DNA from: Onchocerca volvulus
Taxonomy: Eukaryota > Nematoda > Chromadorea > Rhabditida > Onchocercidae
DNA length: 64,000 bases
Assembly: GCA_000499405.2 (NCBI GenBank)
Contig: HG738139.1
Span: 9,448,616 to 9,512,615, forward strand
Direction: 5' to 3'
Shown here one piece after another: positions 41,801 to 55,298 of the stretch. The notes below the pieces were generated by a model. It was not told the origin of the DNA, ran no database searches, and was given only the letters and a program-made list of their open reading frames with translations. Made by a program: the position numbers and the translations under genes. The stretch's first letter is position 1. Each line of letters begins with the position of its first letter.

Positions 41801-42940
41801 CATTTCTCTTCTTTCTTCGCTTATTTTCTTTAGTAGGCCTTTTTTTAAATGAAATTCCGAGACCTCATAAATTTTAAACACAATATATTTTATTTACTAA
41901 AGAATGCTCCTCACTGGAATGATACATTTTTACTGAAAAAACGTAGCTTTCAGATTCAAATTTAAGTTTCTAAGTTTAAATTCTAAGTTTAAATCTTATT
42001 CAATCACAAATTAGTTCCATGAAATAATTCCTCATCCCTTTATTTCATCAAATCAAATCAGATCAATCAAATTCATTTCTTTTCAAATTTTGACAATCGA
42101 TATGCAGTATACTATGAATATTATCAATGGTACCATGCCTTTTACCATGATCCTTCCGGTTCATTACGGCATTGTTCCTGGTACTGCTAACCAAATTTAT
42201 CCTTGAATTTTCAATTTTTTTAAACAAAAAGAGAAAATTGAGAACTAATAGAATTTTCTAGAAATTTCCTGCAAATTCCTCAAAAATAGCTTTGCTTACT
42301 TATTTATGAAAGACTTAAATTGAAATGAAGTTTTGAAGATTCTTGACCAATTTCAGAATTTTCGGGAAAGAATTTGCGATTTTTTTTCCTTATTCACTTC
42401 TCCGTATGACTCATCGTTTGTCTAGTATTTTTGCTGAATTACAAGAACTGCCTACTCGAGATTTAAGAAGAGAGTTCTCATTCAAGCAAACTAATTTGTT
42501 CTGTTAGAATGGAATTCTTGCATTTGCACTAAAAGAAATTATTCAATTCTGAAGTCCAGAAGTCTCGCCAGAAGCTTTCCTCTTATCAGAATGCCACGGC
42601 ACTGTTCTCGTCCTTATCAGTTATCTATTGAAAGACATATTTTCTCATTCGAAAAAAAAAGAAAAGTTTGTCGCAGAAGGCACAACTCTTCCAACGATTC
42701 TTTTGAAATGCCATTTGTCAATAAATCGTGCATTGCTGTTAATAAACGAATACTGTAATTTTTTTTCATTTCCTCCAATTTTCAATCATCACTTACGCTA
42801 TTTCGAACTCGAAAATATAGTCTTTGAGTGGGAATTTGCGGAGAGAAAGAATATTTCGGGAAAGTTAGGCGACATTTCCCGGTAGAACCTGTCCTCACCT
42901 CGTCTCCTCTCCCATTTCTTTTCCAGTTTTCCTACTATAC

Positions 42941-42972
42941 AGTCAATTCAGATGCACCATCGTGAATTGACT
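42941..42972. repeat. Inverted repeat, 10-bp perfect arms
   Basis: AGTCAATTCA at 42941-42950 pairs exactly with TGAATTGACT at 42963-42972 around a 12-base centre. A GT dinucleotide run follows at 42995-43012. No gene is adjacent. Confidence 0.75.
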
Positions 42973-44411
42973 TCGCATAGAAATGCGATCCGAGTATGTG
43001 TGTGTGTGTGTTTGTCTGTTTGCTTTTTAGCGATCTAACGAAAAATCATTGAATTTTTCCATTTCGTCTGTTTTCTTTTGTTAAAGAGAATTTTTAGCGA
43101 AAAGTTTTTTTTCTTTCCTCTTCTTTTTTTTTTTTTTGTAATTCAAAGAATGCAAATCAGGAAGGGAACGCTATTCGGGAATAATTTTTCGAAATTTGAA
43201 AACTATTCATCAAAATTCCAAAAATTTTACATTTGATATTTTATTTTGAAGATTTTTAATTTTTAAGATATAGACAGGTATAGTTTACTATTGTTCGTAT
43301 AATTTCATTTCTTATTTAGCTTTTTTCATCCTGAGTTACTCAAATTTCTTCAAGATTCATGCTAATTTATACTTCTTCCAAGTTTTAGCGACATAGCTGA
43401 CAGTGAAAATAATAAGCTTCAACTGAAATTAAATTTCCACATATGAGTTTACTATTCTTCCTAAAACTTTTATTTCTTATTTAACTTTTTATGAGCAGTA
43501 ATTCCACATGATTCTTCTAGGTTTTCAAGTTTTTCCCGTTTAGTCGTATCTAAAAATCCACGAAATTCAAATTTTGCTGGATCTTAATTTCTTAAACAAT
43601 TTTCCTTTGACTTTGGCTTTCTTCATTTTCTTCTTTTTTCTTGTAAAAGCTTTACATATTTTAACTTCTATTGCGTTAGTTTTTTTGATTTCAAATTATC
43701 AGCTTATTATTATTTCTAAAGTCATTGTCAAACTTCTTGTCTTAATTGATATGGTTGTGGCGGTGATGGCGATCGGTGGTGACCTGTGGAGATTCTCTGT
43801 GTAAACTGCCGTTGTTGTTATTACGATTGCTGTCGTTGAACTACAAGAACAAGGTCCAAGGTTATTCAACTTTTACACGATCAATCATTATTAAACTAAA
43901 GTATGTTCATATGCCTTTCCCAATATCGATTTACTTAACCCAAGTGAATGTCAGAAATTCAGATTTAAATATGGAAAGAGTTGAATGATTTCTTTGTTTT
44001 AGAAATCATATTTGAGAAGACTTATCACTAGTTCCTAATAAAGAATTATAATAGCATACTTATCCTGATCATTATCCTGATCAAGAACTTCAGAACTAAC
44101 CTTTTCTAATTTTGCAAAAAGTATTTGATTGTGGCCCGAACAAGCGGAATTTTATAATCTTATTCTCTGTGGTGTGTTGCTTTAAATAAAATATTTACTT
44201 ACATATTCGTGAATATTCTATCCCTACAACTGTGACATTAAATAATTATTCTCGTTGTTTACTACTGCTGTGCAAAGGAATTCTAAGCATATGTTTTGTA
44301 CAACAAAAAGTTCAAACATGATTTTGGAGAAATTTCTATTTTGGTCGAAAAATTATTAAAATTGTTTGTTTTTGATTGTTAGATATGCTCGAATATTTAG
44401 TGCAAAGCGTC

Positions 44412-44461
44412 CAATATAGTCAAACATTCATCTATTCAATATAGTCAAACATTCATCTATT
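44412..44461. repeat. Perfect 25-bp tandem duplication
   Basis: A 25-base unit starting CAATATAGTCAAACATTCAT is present twice head to tail with no mismatch (44412-44436 and 44437-44461), which points to a recent duplication. Confidence 0.9.
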
Positions 44462-44861
44462 CACCATAAAGGGCTTATATTGTTTGTTAATTGCTTAAAC
44501 ATCAATCTTTTGCTAATTAACAGTTAATGAAAGGAATGTTTTACATGCTGCGAAATTAAGCTGTCTTAGCCTACTTTGGAAGAAACTTACGACATCAGCC
44601 GTAAATATTTTTAATGAATCATTCATAGCAGTCAGAATATTTGTGATTAAAAAAAACTAAAGTCAAACTAAATCAGTAATAAAACTAATCAGATCAAATA
44701 TCTTTCTGAAATACTTTTCTAATCGATTGAATGTTGTTAGTGATTTAATAGTGAAGTAAATATTTGCTATAACATATATGTCTGCTAAGCATTTTATCGA
44801 AATTTTCTTGAAATAGTAGCATATCCTACTATTTGTTCACAATATCCCTATTATTTTCCTC

Positions 44862-44865
<4 letters not shown>

Positions 44866-44910
<45 letters not shown>
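44866..44910. repeat. TA dinucleotide microsatellite
   Basis: A pure TA run of 45 bases, the longest in the window. Confidence 0.9.
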
Positions 44911-44912
<2 letters not shown>

Positions 44913-47897
44913 ATTGATTGACTGGAATAAATAAATGAAATGAAAACAATTTGAAATTAGATCGATGCAAATTAACTCACGGCATTCTTTCTATTATTTA
45001 TTTATTGAAAAGCTCAACAACGAATGTCGCCTGTCACCTGTGATCGATGATAGGCTCATTCGATTGTTAAACTTTTGAATAAATATATACAATATACTAT
45101 ATTGTAATATCACATTTCTTTTCTCGATGGAGAAGAGAGAAGAATTCTGCAAATGAATTCCATCACTCGTTATAGTCATTCACACCACTTACAGTTAGTT
45201 AACTTTCTCTTAAGAATGATGATCGCTGAATTTGGAAGGATTCCACGATGATATGCCATTAAAGCCGCGTTTACAACAGGCTGGCCAATTTTATCAATTA
45301 ATCTCTCTCCATCCCACTACTTGTTCAAATTATTTAAAACAGGTCTTCTTTCCCTTTTCCTTTCTTGTCATTCGCCTTTCATTATCATCCGCGCCATCTG
45401 TTTTGCATTCATGTTGCAGAATACCGCCATTTTTGACAATGATACTTTCGATATCAAACTCTTCTTGAATTAAATTACATTGTCATCTTCTTTTACAGTC
45501 AGTAAGAGAGAAACTGCAAATTGCAAATGACGCGATATCTTTTCATAGTATCAAGTTCTTTGATAAATTATACTTCCTATAAATGGCAAATATTAGAGTG
45601 TAATATGGATATATTTGTATCTTAATTATATATCTACAAGACATATCTATTTTCATTCATTTTAATTCTTTTTTCTCCTTAAAAATTTTTCGGGATGTAC
45701 TAAATTTTGCTTCAAATTTATAGTTGTTTCGCAAATAAATTTCAATTCATCCATCATAAATGATGAAACGAAGTGATGTAGAATGCATTTAAAATATTTC
45801 TTTTTTTTTTTTTTTGCTTCTTACGAAAGATTTTTTTTAAATAAATACGGCCGTATTGCGAGAAGAATTGAAAATTGATATTTTCTAACTTTCTGGCTGC
45901 TTTTCTGTTGTTAATTTGGTATGAAGACTTTAAGAAATTGCATTTCAATTTCATGGAAATGTTTAAATTAAGGCAAGAAACGAAATAGGTTGCAACAGCA
46001 TTCTTAAATAAAGTTAACTTATACAATGCTCAAAACTAAGGAATAAAATTATTTCTTCCAGGTTTTAAATTTAGAATTTCGACTAATGAATTTGAAGAAT
46101 TCGGTCCGAACCATAAAATATGCCACTTATATTGATATATCAACAGTTTACTATCTTCTGGGGCGATTCTTATTCGTGGAATGTTTAATTGAAATAAAAA
46201 TTTAATGGTGTGTTATTTATCGCCCTTCTTTCATTTGTCAAGAGTGCAAATGATTTAAGTGGAAACAAGGTCATCATTAGATTGATGTGATTACGGGTTG
46301 ATAATGTTTGCTGAAGATGTCATATTGACACAGCATGAATGGTAATGGGAAGAGGAATTCTAAGATCGAATCATAGAATATTGCGAAGAATCAAAATAAA
46401 GGAGTGTCAACAATTCTCAGAGAGAAAATGGGACAGGAGAGTGGACATTCAGGCAAGGAAGGATGAATCATCCGGAGAAAGTGAAGAATAATCTGTGCGT
46501 TTTCATCCGAATTTCATTTCATCTTCTGGCATTACCAAAATGAGAAGTAACATCTGGAAGACTCTTTTGCTATTTGAATTGAATGAGACGCTTTGAATTA
46601 TTTCTATCGTTCGAACATTTTTGTTTCAAATAGATTTATTCGAAAATTGCAGCTTTCTATTTTAAAATCATTGGCTATGACATTCTCATTTGATCGAAAT
46701 AGTAATCCTTGACGATGATATTATCATTTCGCAAAATTCAAGCAAAATTCCCTAAATCATTGACACTGCAAGAGAAAGGGAAATAAAAGGTATGAAGAAC
46801 AACGTTCATACTGTAAGTAAACTGTGACCTTTGAGAGTCATCGATTTATTCCTGTCCAGTTGTGTCCTTCTCTCTCTCTCTCTCTCTGTCTCTTTCTCTT
46901 TGGGATGGAAATTCTACCTGACGTTCATATAGTGTTCAAGAAGGTATTCAATTTCGTTTGAATGACAAGGCCTCCTCTAACTTATTTATGCTGTAACACT
47001 AAGGGTATCATTGTAAATTTCTTCGGAACATGAAGAAATGAAAAACAGAAAAGTTAAAATTAAAACAAGAAAAGAAAAAAGGAATCTACAAATCGAATGT
47101 TTAAGGAATGATACTGCTGTGATGATAGCTGGCGTTGCACGAAATGCTGCAAATCCATAGCATGCAATGCAAGAAGAGACCTTGCAGAATTGTTCACAAA
47201 CGAGAGACAGAATAGTCATGGAGCCCGGCATGCATAGTTCATTTGCATGGTTTGCAGAACTTCCTTTACTCTATTCAAAATGCAAGTTCAGGTAGAGTTA
47301 GGATCATAAAAGATCTGTAAAGAATACTTATGGATTAGATGAAGGAATGGTTCATTGTTCGTTTGCAACTTCAGCCTCGTTGCGGAACTGAGGTGACAGA
47401 TGGCGAGTTGTCGCATAAGTCGATGGTATCCTTCCTTGTCTAAGCATATGATGACAGGGAACTGAGACAGATAAACACACACAAATACATACATAATCAG
47501 ATGCGACAGATGCGATGACATACAGTTTGCATTCATTCGTGCACGACGGGATGCAAGATGCACTCCCTCTGTACCCTACGCCATACATATACATCTATAT
47601 AAATATATTTGCATAACTATGCAGGCGACAGGTTTGCCGCAGTCGATAAGATTCAAGTTTCTAAAGTATTGTATCTATATCTGTCCATCAGACATTTCAG
47701 CAGCTCTCTCAAGTAAACGAGAATGTACATAGAATTCGCGCTATTTCACTTCTACCTGTATACTATAATTAGTGAATGTGATTAATTTATCCAAATTTCG
47801 TTCTGTGGTAGCGATGACATCATGTAATGAAGTTTAACCTTTCGCATGTTGGGACTTTTTTTCAGGATCGTAATGTCTTTTTCCAAGTTCCACTATA

Positions 47898-47984
47898 ATG
47901 GCCACTTCCGTCTCAATCAATAATCGCTTCAGAATTCGTTTCTTTCCATTAGAGATTCTCTTGATCCCAGAAACTGTCCGAGAA
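47898..47984 (+). CDS. Possible alternative first exon of the Shroom-like gene
   Basis: A strong acceptor (CTTTTTTTCAG) near 47874 is followed by an ATG at 47898 that opens 29 codons (start MATSVSINNRFRIRFF, end PETVRE). They end in phase 0 at a GTAAGC donor (47985). The Shroom-like exon at 49822 starts in phase 0, so the two can be joined in frame, skipping the exon at 48483-48578. A short out-of-frame ATG lies upstream at about 47883. It could instead be non-coding leader or chance. Confidence 0.35.
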
Positions 47985-48482
47985 GTAAGCATCTTGATGA
48001 CATTGTTCTAACTAGATCACTTTGACAGTGCGGTTTCTATAATTGTAACTTTTTGTAGATTGCGGTCTTGATTTTCTTGTTGGTTGGGTTGATAAATCGG
48101 GACTATACCATTTTTATTATTGTTTACTACTTCCAATGTTGATAAGAGTTTTTATTCTTATCTTCCACTCCAGTGTTGTCTGTATAATGGAATATACAAT
48201 GAGTTTGTTTGAATTTAGCTCGAAAGATACGAAAATTATTTTCGCCATTTTTAATGTAGGCTCCTTTTTCGTGATAATGAATGGTGTGTCAAATTCATTA
48301 TTCGCTTTTCCGATTTATATAGTTAGGTGAAATATTAACGTAATATATCTTCCGCTTTACGATCTAACATTAAATTCAGCTCAAGTTTTGTAAATAAGAC
48401 AACAATTTTATGTGGGATTCAATTTTTTTCCAGAAATTTTTGTAACTGTAGAAATACTGGTAAATGATTGGATTCTGAAATA

Positions 48483-51400
48483 ATGATTGAAATGAAATAT
48501 GGTGATGGTAGCGATGCGCTGAAGTTGGCAAACAGAAATCGTGTGACAAGTAAAAAAATCTTCGAGCAGTTACAACAGGTTTGCAAGTTATAAGGTTTTC
48601 TATACGAGAAATTTACTACCAGTTTTGAAAATTCCACTTTGCTTTTCATGGTCTTTTAAATAACTTTGGTTTTTTAATGAGCAGTTCCTCAATTCTTAAT
48701 TGGAAAATGATTTGAAAATTCAAACTCTTTCGATAGCTTAAATGAAGTCCATTTCCATCTAAAGAAATAAATATATTTCCGAAAATTCAGAAAAAAAAAT
48801 GTTAATCTACATAACATGGCATTTGTTCGTGTGTATTTCTATAACGCTGCTACGATAGGTATTGACGAGAAAATTCTGAAATTTTTTGAATTGTCTTTTC
48901 CGTCAGAAGAAGACTAGCATTTTTTTGAATTTTTGTTTGAAATAATCATTTTCCATCCTTTTTTGTTATTGGAGTGTTATAATTCATGTGGTTTCTTCTT
49001 TAATATTTAGTGAATCTGAAGGATTTGTAAGACAATTTAATAGTAGATGAGGGTCCTAAAATGTTTTTACTACAGCCTGTAGCGTTAGAGATATGTATAA
49101 TAAAAACTTGATGTAACGTTGACATTATTATCAATTCAATATTTGGACTTAAGGATAACTTTGAACTTAATTTCAAATTTAGAAACTTAATGTTTTTTCT
49201 TAGGAATTTCATTTTGACATGATAAGGTGGAATTCAAAACTGCTACATAAAAACGTGAGCTCAAAACACAAAGTAGCTGTGAGTGAAATATACAAAAATT
49301 AGTGACTCAGTTGTGAAAAAGCTATGCACTATATAATAAGTTTTATATTTATTTATCTACACATATACATTTATCCTATTTCTGTAGGATTAGATCTATT
49401 CAAATAATACATCTGAAAGAATAGCAAAAACAAATAAACAAAGAAATTTTATAATCAGAATTTCAGTTAGCAGTTCTCGGAAATGTTGTGACTAGCTCTG
49501 ATATAATTACCATCCATACTTTCATGCTGCTATCTTTGCTGTAGAACTTAATTTTTTTTTTTGAATTCACAAATTTTTTACACATTCTTTCACATTTATT
49601 GGAACTTATATTTTTATAGTAAAAATTTTTAATTCTAATTCATTTTGTTAATGTAAAGCTTTTGAGGCGAGATTGGTATCCCAATTTGAAACTAAATTTT
49701 CGTTGCAAAAAAAAGCCTTGATTGTAATTACTTTGAGAATCGTGCTTTGTATCATTTCTTCACATTTGCTAGTTATAGTCAGTATACTCATGGACTTCCA
49801 AGTTTATAATTTTATTTTCAGTCAACACGCTCACCAACTCACAATAGTTTAACTGAAGGCCACATGTTACATAGACAACCTTCTGGCGCTCAGAAAAGAA
49901 TACGGCAACGGCAGGAGCAAAAGTTTGTTACTTCTTTTTCATATGAAATTTAGAAATATAGGATGTAGGGAACATTATATTTATAACAAAAAGCAACAAC
50001 TTTCACAACAAAAGAATATCTGTAATGAAAAACAAAAAAAAAAAAAAATTGCTTCGGAGATTTATTAACGAACTATTAAATACTGTAATAACGAAAATAG
50101 CAATATATGTCAAGAAATTCGTTCATTGTTTTCCTAACTGAATGAATTGCTGGAATCTGATTGAATGAAATAGTCACTTTATTTCAGTTGAGAATTTAGA
50201 TTTCATAAATGGATTAAAATCTAGGGCGGATAATTCGTGAAATCTTAGAAATAGCAAAGCTAGAACGATAGTATGAATCCTGACAAGATAGATATTCAAT
50301 TAATCATAACTTTTTCTGATTGTGTGAATGATCAAAAATATTTGAAACGGAGAAATTTGCACTGCATATAAAAAAATATTGATTATCAAAATTTCGACAC
50401 TACATTCAAACTTATGATTGATCCATAATATTTATCAGTGCATATGTTGTAGAAAATGCAGCATTAGAAAAGAAAATAAAATAGAGATATAATACGATTT
50501 AATATTGTATTGAATTATATTTCTATCGAAAACTTTGAGAAAATTTGTTTTTGATTTTTTCATTATTGGATCTCTGGATCTTCCTCTTTAATATATGAGA
50601 TAAATGGTCAGTTTCAGAGTAGCCATTTTTAAGATTTCTTTCACTTTAAAAATAGGTTGATATTAATCGATGCTTCACTCGTTAATAGCTCTCTGAAGCA
50701 GTCCTCTAACATATTTTTTCATTCTAAAAATATTGTTTTTCGTATGATTTTGTTGTGCTATATTCTTACTGTTATATTTTTTGGTAGCCTACGTAAATGT
50801 ATTGCAGATGGTTGAAAGCTATTTCGGCTAATGTTAACTCAGGCGATGTTGAACGTAGTGACACACAGCGAGGACTAGAAAAACAGCCTGTTTATACACA
50901 GCCAGAACCAGAAAAAAGTCCTTATAGATCATTGATTGATTCTGGCGGTTACAAATCAATTTTGCCAGAAGAACTGCCTTCCTCTGTAATTTCTCCTTCC
51001 ATTACATCTTTATCTAAGTGAGTTCTTTTTCGTTAATACAACTTTCTAATCATTTTAAGCCTGAAAACTGTATAAAAGTTTTACTAGTTAATATTAAATA
51101 TGGAATTTTATAGAAATACATTTGTGCGCTCAGGATCAATAAGTTCAACGGTTAAAGTTAGTTCCTCTTCAACGACATTTACGCCAGTTATATCTCAAAA
51201 TAGCAGCAGCGTTGCTTCGTCAACAGTTACAGGTAATTTCTTTCATTAAGTTTTTATTTTTCTGTTTCGAAAAGAAAACACGATGTTTTGTTGTTTAGGT
51301 GAGCAAATACTTTGGCGGCTGAAAAATTCTCTATTATTTAAAAATTTTGAGATGAACCTAGTTCTATAGTTAGATAAGTCAGCGACTTCAGAAAGTTCTG

Positions 51401-52759
51401 CGAGGATACGGTTTATCTGATTTATTCGATTTTGTTGGGTTGATTTTATTTTTTTTACTATGAAGCCTCTGTGGTAGGGCTTTTGATTTTTGAAGTTAAC
51501 TTTTGAAGTCTTAGATACTTCAAAACATCAGAAAAAAAAAAAACTTTCATTAGGAAACTATGTGAAGCTGCGAATGAAAATTCTGAGCAAAGATCTTATC
51601 ATAAAATATTTTCTCTCTTAATTTTGTCACTTCATTATTTGTTAATTGTGGTTATACAGTTTATTATAAATATTCTAATGTACGAACTTTTTGTGCTTAC
51701 TGAAATTAATAGTGACCATAACGACAGAAATTGATAGTAATGATTTTGATAGTGACCATTTATTCAGTTTTAGACATTTAAATTCATTTTACATTTAAAT
51801 TCATTTTATTATAAACTATAACGACGTTTCTTTTTCTTTTCTGATAACTTTTTTTGATGAACTATGTAAATCCTTTGTTTCTTGAATGTTGTTGATATCT
51901 AATCCTAATTAGATTGATAAGGCTTTTCTGGACTGTTTGAAATTAAAGCAGGTTTCTTTTTTAATGATTCTTTTTTTTATTAATGTACTAACTGTACTGT
52001 CAGTTGAATGTTATTTCGAAATTCCAAAAATTGTTTTATTGATGGAATCTGTTCTCTATTATTATTTCAGTAATCATGTGTTTTGCGGGATCTTCTAATC
52101 AAGATATTGTTTTCTCATCATATTGTTATTCATTTTTAGTGCAAAAACTTATGATATTGCGGTTTCCTTTCTTTCTCTTATTGTTTCTTTGTAGGTAGTA
52201 AACCAACAGTGCAAGTGCATCCGATGCCATCAAATCTACCAACTAGTAATATGGTTACTACTATGTTGACATCAACAAGTAATAATATTAATACTGATAT
52301 TCCACTGGAAAAAATACGCGAGAAACCGGTGGTACCAAAAAAACCAGCGAAGTTAATCCTGTCCTCAGCATGTGCTTCTATCGAAACTCCACTTGGCTTG
52401 AGTACATCCAGTTTGAACCTTTTTTCACCTTCAGCTCAGCCTTCACCATCAACTAGTAATAGGTTTACACATTACTTGGATTTACTTGAAGTTTATAGGA
52501 ACTGCAATGTATAAAGTAATTTCTGTTTTTGTTGTGAGTAAACAAGGAGAAAGAAGTGATCTACGATTTTTGAGATAGATATCAAAAAATTCTGTTTATT
52601 AATCTATCTACAATCAGTTTCAAGCTTGTTTTTCAAATTTTCCAAGGTCCTTCAAAATAGGATTTTTAGGAAGAATTTTAATTTGAAACTTCGCAGTTTT
52701 AAATAACTTGTTATCATTTTCTATAAAAAAAAAGTCAGTGTAATTGTTCAAATTAGATA

Positions 52760-52795
<36 letters not shown>

Positions 52796-54691
52796 GCCAT
52801 AATATTATTAATTTAAGTCGTTATTATGCTCTGTTTCAGTTTTCGTTTATTTTCAACTCCATCATTTATTTCCCTTCATACTGCCCTAATGCAGTCCAGT
52901 TTAACAAACGAAGAAGTTGAACAACTCGAAACAAAACGTAAAAAGGTAATTAAAGAAATTGAGTTTTGAGATTGCACAAATGGATACTGAAATTTAAAAT
53001 TTTTCTGTTTTCCTAGAATTTCATTGACTTTTGCATAGTTCTTTGCGAATCCAGTGATTATTAAGACCTATTTTACTGTTTCACAAACATTTTTGCTTAT
53101 TTCCTTGTTTCTTTCATATTTATATTATTATTGCTTTTTTCAATTTTTAAACTTCTTTTTTTTGCAGCTAATTGAATCAATTTCACGCAAAATTATAATA
53201 CTGGACGAGGAACGAAATGCGGTTGATGAAGAATTTAATTTAAACGAATCTCTAAAAAATGAAATATTCAATGACTTGACACAAAGTGGTAATTCGGCTA
53301 TTTTGGAAAAAATCGAGAAGAATCTTGCACAAAATTCGCAGCTATGCAGGTCAGCTGAACGTTTGTGTTCGAATTATAGCGGTAACAAAGTACCATGTTG
53401 ATCTTGTAACCAGGCATAAATCTGAATTCGAAATATTTAAAAGGAGACGTATAAAACCGAGAAAAGGATGAATAATTTGTTTCAAGTAGCAAATATTAAC
53501 ATCAAAGCTATTTCTCTCTATTCATTTTTTGGCGTTTTTTAGATATCTGACTTCAAAAGAGATAGAAGTCATTATATAATGCAAAGTAAATTGCATTTAA
53601 TTACATAGTTAAGTATACATCCCACCAAGGCACATATAAACTGCATTCTTTGCATGTTTGATATGCAGATAATTGACTATAGTCTCGCTCTGGAGTTTGC
53701 TACTCCTTTCTTCGGGAACTTTTATTTGAAGTTCATGTGTCATGAAGGGGATGTTCTTTGATGAAAAAGTACTGTAGACATTGTTGAGTTTTGAGGGAGC
53801 AGCAGAATGAAAAAATCATCCGAATGAAAAATTCGATCAGATTATCTAAAGTACTTGATAACTACTTCAAGCTAAATTAATGTCCTTTATTTCGTTTCAT
53901 TTTTTAAAATGATTGATTTGTTCTTCAGTGTATTATTTTGTTTATTTCATATTTTTACTAATATTTCATCAGTGATGTATTATATATGTAAGTTATTTAA
54001 GAAATGTTGTTACTTTTGAAGGCGAACCGTTTTGTCTGGATGAGTCGAAAAGTCATGGCTTATTTTATTGCACTTTAATAGACTTTTTCTTAAATGGTAA
54101 ATCACCAAACTGTTTTAAGGTTTTGAAATCAGTTTGAAGAAATTTGCTTTTCTAGACTTGAAACAAGGTTACGGATGCAACTGGATCGCTTACACTCAGT
54201 TTCGATGAGTAATGAAAATATTGACAAAGAACTCATTAGTGCTCGTACTGAGCGTTTGAAACGACAATTAGATGACCAGACTATACTGAGAAAAGCTTTC
54301 GATAGACGTGATGCTGAAGTTGATAAATATGTTCTCTCGAGGTTGAACGATGAGCGAAAATCGCAATGGAGGTAGAGAATTCTTTTTACTCCCAAGTTTT
54401 TTAAAATTTGTATCCTCATCTGATTACCGTGGTTTCCGATGAAATTTTTAATGAAATTTTTAGGGATTGCAAGTGGTTCAAAAAATAAATGCCTTCAATG
54501 CAATAATATGAATTCAACTTCTAAATTTAGAAATGCTGAATTTTCATTATTTAAATAAGATCCCTTACTTTTATAGGATTTACAAAGAAACTTGGAGACG
54601 TCTAACGACGGAACGGCAAGAAATTGATGAGCGACTTTTTCTTGGACGTGAACAAATCAGTGCCTTGGGAAGTGTGCAGCCGCATATCTAG
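48483..54691 (+). CDS. Shroom-like protein with C-terminal ASD2 domain
   Basis: Nine exons give about 470 residues: 48483-48578, 49822-49922, 50808-51017, 51114-51232, 52195-52462, 52840-52945, 53168-53349, 54156-54371, 54577-54691. Shroom proteins bring Rho kinase to apical actin through the ASD2 coiled coil and so drive cell constriction. The C-terminal 180 residues (about 290-465) show ASD2: LIESISRKIIILDEERNAVD, LDRLHSV, LKRQLDDQTILRKAFDRRD, and the end RQEIDERLFLGREQISAL, which matches the family's final helix. The N-terminal part is Ser/Thr/Pro-rich and unstructured-looking, with no PDZ domain and no clear ASD1, so the protein is much shorter than vertebrate Shrooms. Strong acceptors (TTTTTTTCCAG at 48433, CTGTAG at 48450) precede the chosen ATG, whose frame is closed upstream by TGA. 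Confidence 0.85.
52762..52792. repeat. TA dinucleotide microsatellite in a Shroom intron
   Basis: A pure TA run, about 50 bases before the exon at 52840. Confidence 0.85.
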
Positions 54692-54703
54692 TTGCCTTCT
54701 ATT

Positions 54704-54709
54704 AATAAA
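54704..54709 (+). terminator. AATAAA polyadenylation signal of the Shroom-like gene
   Basis: AATAAA begins 12 bases after the TAG at 54689-54691. If used, the 3' untranslated region is very short and the cleavage site lies about 570 bases before the BLOC1S1 acceptor at 55288. Confidence 0.5.
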
Positions 54710-55298
54710 TAAGCATATCTTGTTTTATTGCTTTGTGTATCAAATTTCAAGTTGATATTGGGCTTAAGACTATTACATCACACACTTTATAAACATTTGT
54801 AAATCATGTAAAGTTTGATCTGATTTTCACTTAATTTCTGATTTTGTAACTTCAAAAGTGATAAATTCGTTGTCCCTTTCAGCAGAAAACAATTATTTTT
54901 GGAGGTTAGAAAGACTAAACGAATAAAGACTACTATTTGCACGAATTTAAAGGACATCATTTGTATATGCTATCATGATATTATAAACTAAACCACATCA
55001 TACCTAACAGAGTTACTTTATTTTCTCTTGCCTGATATAAAGGATGATCTGCACTGAAAGACTGAAAAACATGTATGTTTTGTTGGTCGAAGCTTATTTC
55101 GGCAGATGGTGGCCAATGGCTGATTTGTTTCTTGTGGTTTTTTGGCTGTTAATTTGTTCCTATATATTTGGGACTGATAAGCTATAACTGTATCTTATCA
55201 GGTGATCTATTCTGCAGTTCTGTCCATTTCCTAGACAGATATCTTCCTTGATTATGGTAGTAGTACACCTTATACTTTCAAATTACAGAAGAGGGACG

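Larger units (their letters stand above)
35683..47873. other. 12 kb stretch without a convincing gene; EPAC and Shroom upstream regions
   Basis: This lies between the EPAC start (minus) and the first Shroom-side exon (plus), so both promoters should be within it. Open frames of 60-100 codons occur on both strands, but none shows a family pattern or a consistent splice context. Contents include a 26-bp palindrome (37487), ACGT-core repeats (38791), a GT/CA-rich palindromic patch (38958-39002), an ATCC microsatellite (41131-41149), a 10-bp-arm inverted repeat (42941), a short GT run (42995-43012), a 25-bp duplication (44412), a TA run (44866) and a TC run (46868-46888). The stretch 46250-47650 is less AT-rich and could be regulatory. 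Confidence 0.5.

Noticed and set aside
45190..45480. Less AT-rich segment with open frames on both strands
   Set aside because: No consistent start, splice sites or family resemblance in any frame.
46986..47231. Minus-strand 81-codon frame with a hydrophobic middle (MPGSMTILSLVCEQF...)
   Set aside because: Single isolated frame without splice support or known family; hydrophobicity follows from AT-rich codons.
47288..47594. Overlapping minus-strand frames of 80-90 codons
   Set aside because: Two overlapping frames of equal quality and no family pattern; more likely promoter DNA of the Shroom-like gene.
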